From positions 1 to 5,711 of the forward strand of contig JBNJEA010000174.1 of assembly GCA_051745395.1 (NCBI GenBank): 5,711 nt of DNA. Reading direction: 5' to 3'. Under the pieces are notes generated by a model, which had not been told where the DNA came from, did not search any database, and was given only the letters and a program-made list of their open reading frames with translations. The position numbers were made by a program, and so were the translations under genes. Below, in pieces: positions 5,421-5,711 of this stretch (the stretch's first letter is position 1; the number at the start of each line of letters is the position of its first letter). Source of the stretch: JBNJEA01 sp051745395. Its GTDB lineage: Bacteria; Desulfobacterota; Desulfobacteria; Desulfobacterales; Desulfosalsimonadaceae.

Positions 5421-5711
5421 TTACAGCATATCCATAAACGTTTCCAAACGGGTTTGCAGCTGCCCGGCCGGCATCGGCTGTTCCTCGATTTCCAGCAAAA
5501 GACTGGCAATGCCGGCATTATCCAGAAACTGCTTCAGGTACGGGTAATCAAAGGCGTGGGGGTCACAGAATTTCAACAGCAGAAAAACCACCCCGTCGAT
5601 CTGCTGCCGATAAACGGCGTCTAACAGGTCGCGGCCGCGGCCGGTATTGTCCATGTGCTTTGCCGGGCAGACCCGCCGTGATTCAGTGTTAAGTAAAATC
5701 AACAAGTTATT
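5421..5711 (-). CDS. 2-hydroxyacyl-CoA dehydratase / benzoyl-CoA reductase family, smaller subunit (HgdB/HadC/BcrC-like), C-terminal end only
   Basis: The last 96 codons of a gene that enters from the right edge end in TAA at 5423-5421. The frame is open to the edge. The fragment shows the family's C-terminal signature: a CPAKH segment, then a helix ending in QQIDGVVFLLLKFCDPHAFD, then YPYLKQFLDNAGIASLLLEI and GQLQTRLETFMDML. The cysteine in KFCDPH is the expected third cluster ligand; the first two lie outside the window. The KFCDPH form points to the smaller (HgdB/BcrC) partner of the 415-residue subunit encoded 62 bases downstream, so the two probably form the heterodimer. An upstream promoter is not visible. 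A TTG at 5705 is internal to the conserved domain and is not the start. Confidence 0.9.
   Translation of the reverse strand, partial: NNLLILLNTESRRVCPAKHMDNTGRGRDLLDAVYRQQIDGVVFLLLKFCDPHAFDYPYLKQFLDNAGIASLLLEIEEQPMPAGQLQTRLETFMDML

Noticed and set aside
5105..5518. 137-codon open frame on the minus strand overlapping the two dehydratase subunits
   Set aside because: It is in a different frame from both real genes, spans their junction, and is basic and low-complexity without a domain.
1..5711. CRISPR array, tRNA or rRNA gene, insertion-sequence transposase
   Set aside because: No regularly spaced direct repeats, cloverleaf-like sequence, rRNA signature or transposase motif was found; the only repeats are the two palindromes.

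Overview
The window reads as catabolic DNA from a strict anaerobe. All six recognisable genes lie on the minus strand, so transcription runs from high to low coordinates. The GC-rich third positions, the ATP-activated radical dehydratase family, the HdrD/GlcD-type redox proteins and the dispersed palindromic repeats suggest a sulfate-reducing or related Desulfobacterota bacterium (Desulfobacteraceae-like). That assignment is inference from gene content. There is no rRNA or other phylogenetic marker here.

Layout in the direction of transcription. (1) 5711-5421 is the C-terminal end of a 2-hydroxyacyl-CoA dehydratase / benzoyl-CoA reductase family subunit, cut by the window edge. (2) 5358-4111 is a complete second subunit of the same family. 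(3) 4089-3304 is its ATP-dependent activator (HgdC/BcrA-type, one 261-residue polypeptide). These three are closely spaced and look like one transcription unit. (4) 3303-2924 is a 380-base non-coding stretch. It holds a weak possible terminator, a large decayed palindromic repeat of the REP/MITE kind and a plausible sigma70 promoter. (5) 2923-1901 is an HdrD/CCG-type iron-sulfur protein. (6) 1900-1727 is a 174-base gap, most of it a second, unrelated-looking long palindrome that starts directly at the preceding stop codon. (7) 1723-350 is a GlcD/VAO-type FAD-dependent dehydrogenase. (8) 342-1 is the N-terminal part of a second HdrC/HdrD/GlcF-like iron-sulfur protein, cut by the other window edge.

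How the parts may work together. In the dehydratase family, an ATP-hydrolysing [4Fe-4S] activator injects one low-potential electron into a two-subunit [4Fe-4S] enzyme. The enzyme then either eliminates water from a 2-hydroxyacyl-CoA or, in benzoyl-CoA reductases, reduces an aromatic ring. The flavoprotein with two iron-sulfur partners resembles GlcDEF / D-lactate dehydrogenase modules, which oxidise 2-hydroxy acids and pass electrons to a membrane carrier or a thiol/disulfide couple. Side by side, the two modules could handle the same 2-hydroxy acid or its CoA ester, one oxidatively and one reductively, but the substrate cannot be read from the sequence. No CoA transferase or ligase, ferredoxin, or electron-transfer flavoprotein gene is visible here.

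Notable details: four of the six genes have the same Shine-Dalgarno core GGGAG, three of them exactly seven bases before the start. At least two of those starts are TTG. The HdrD-like protein keeps one complete CCG cysteine motif and one degenerate copy.
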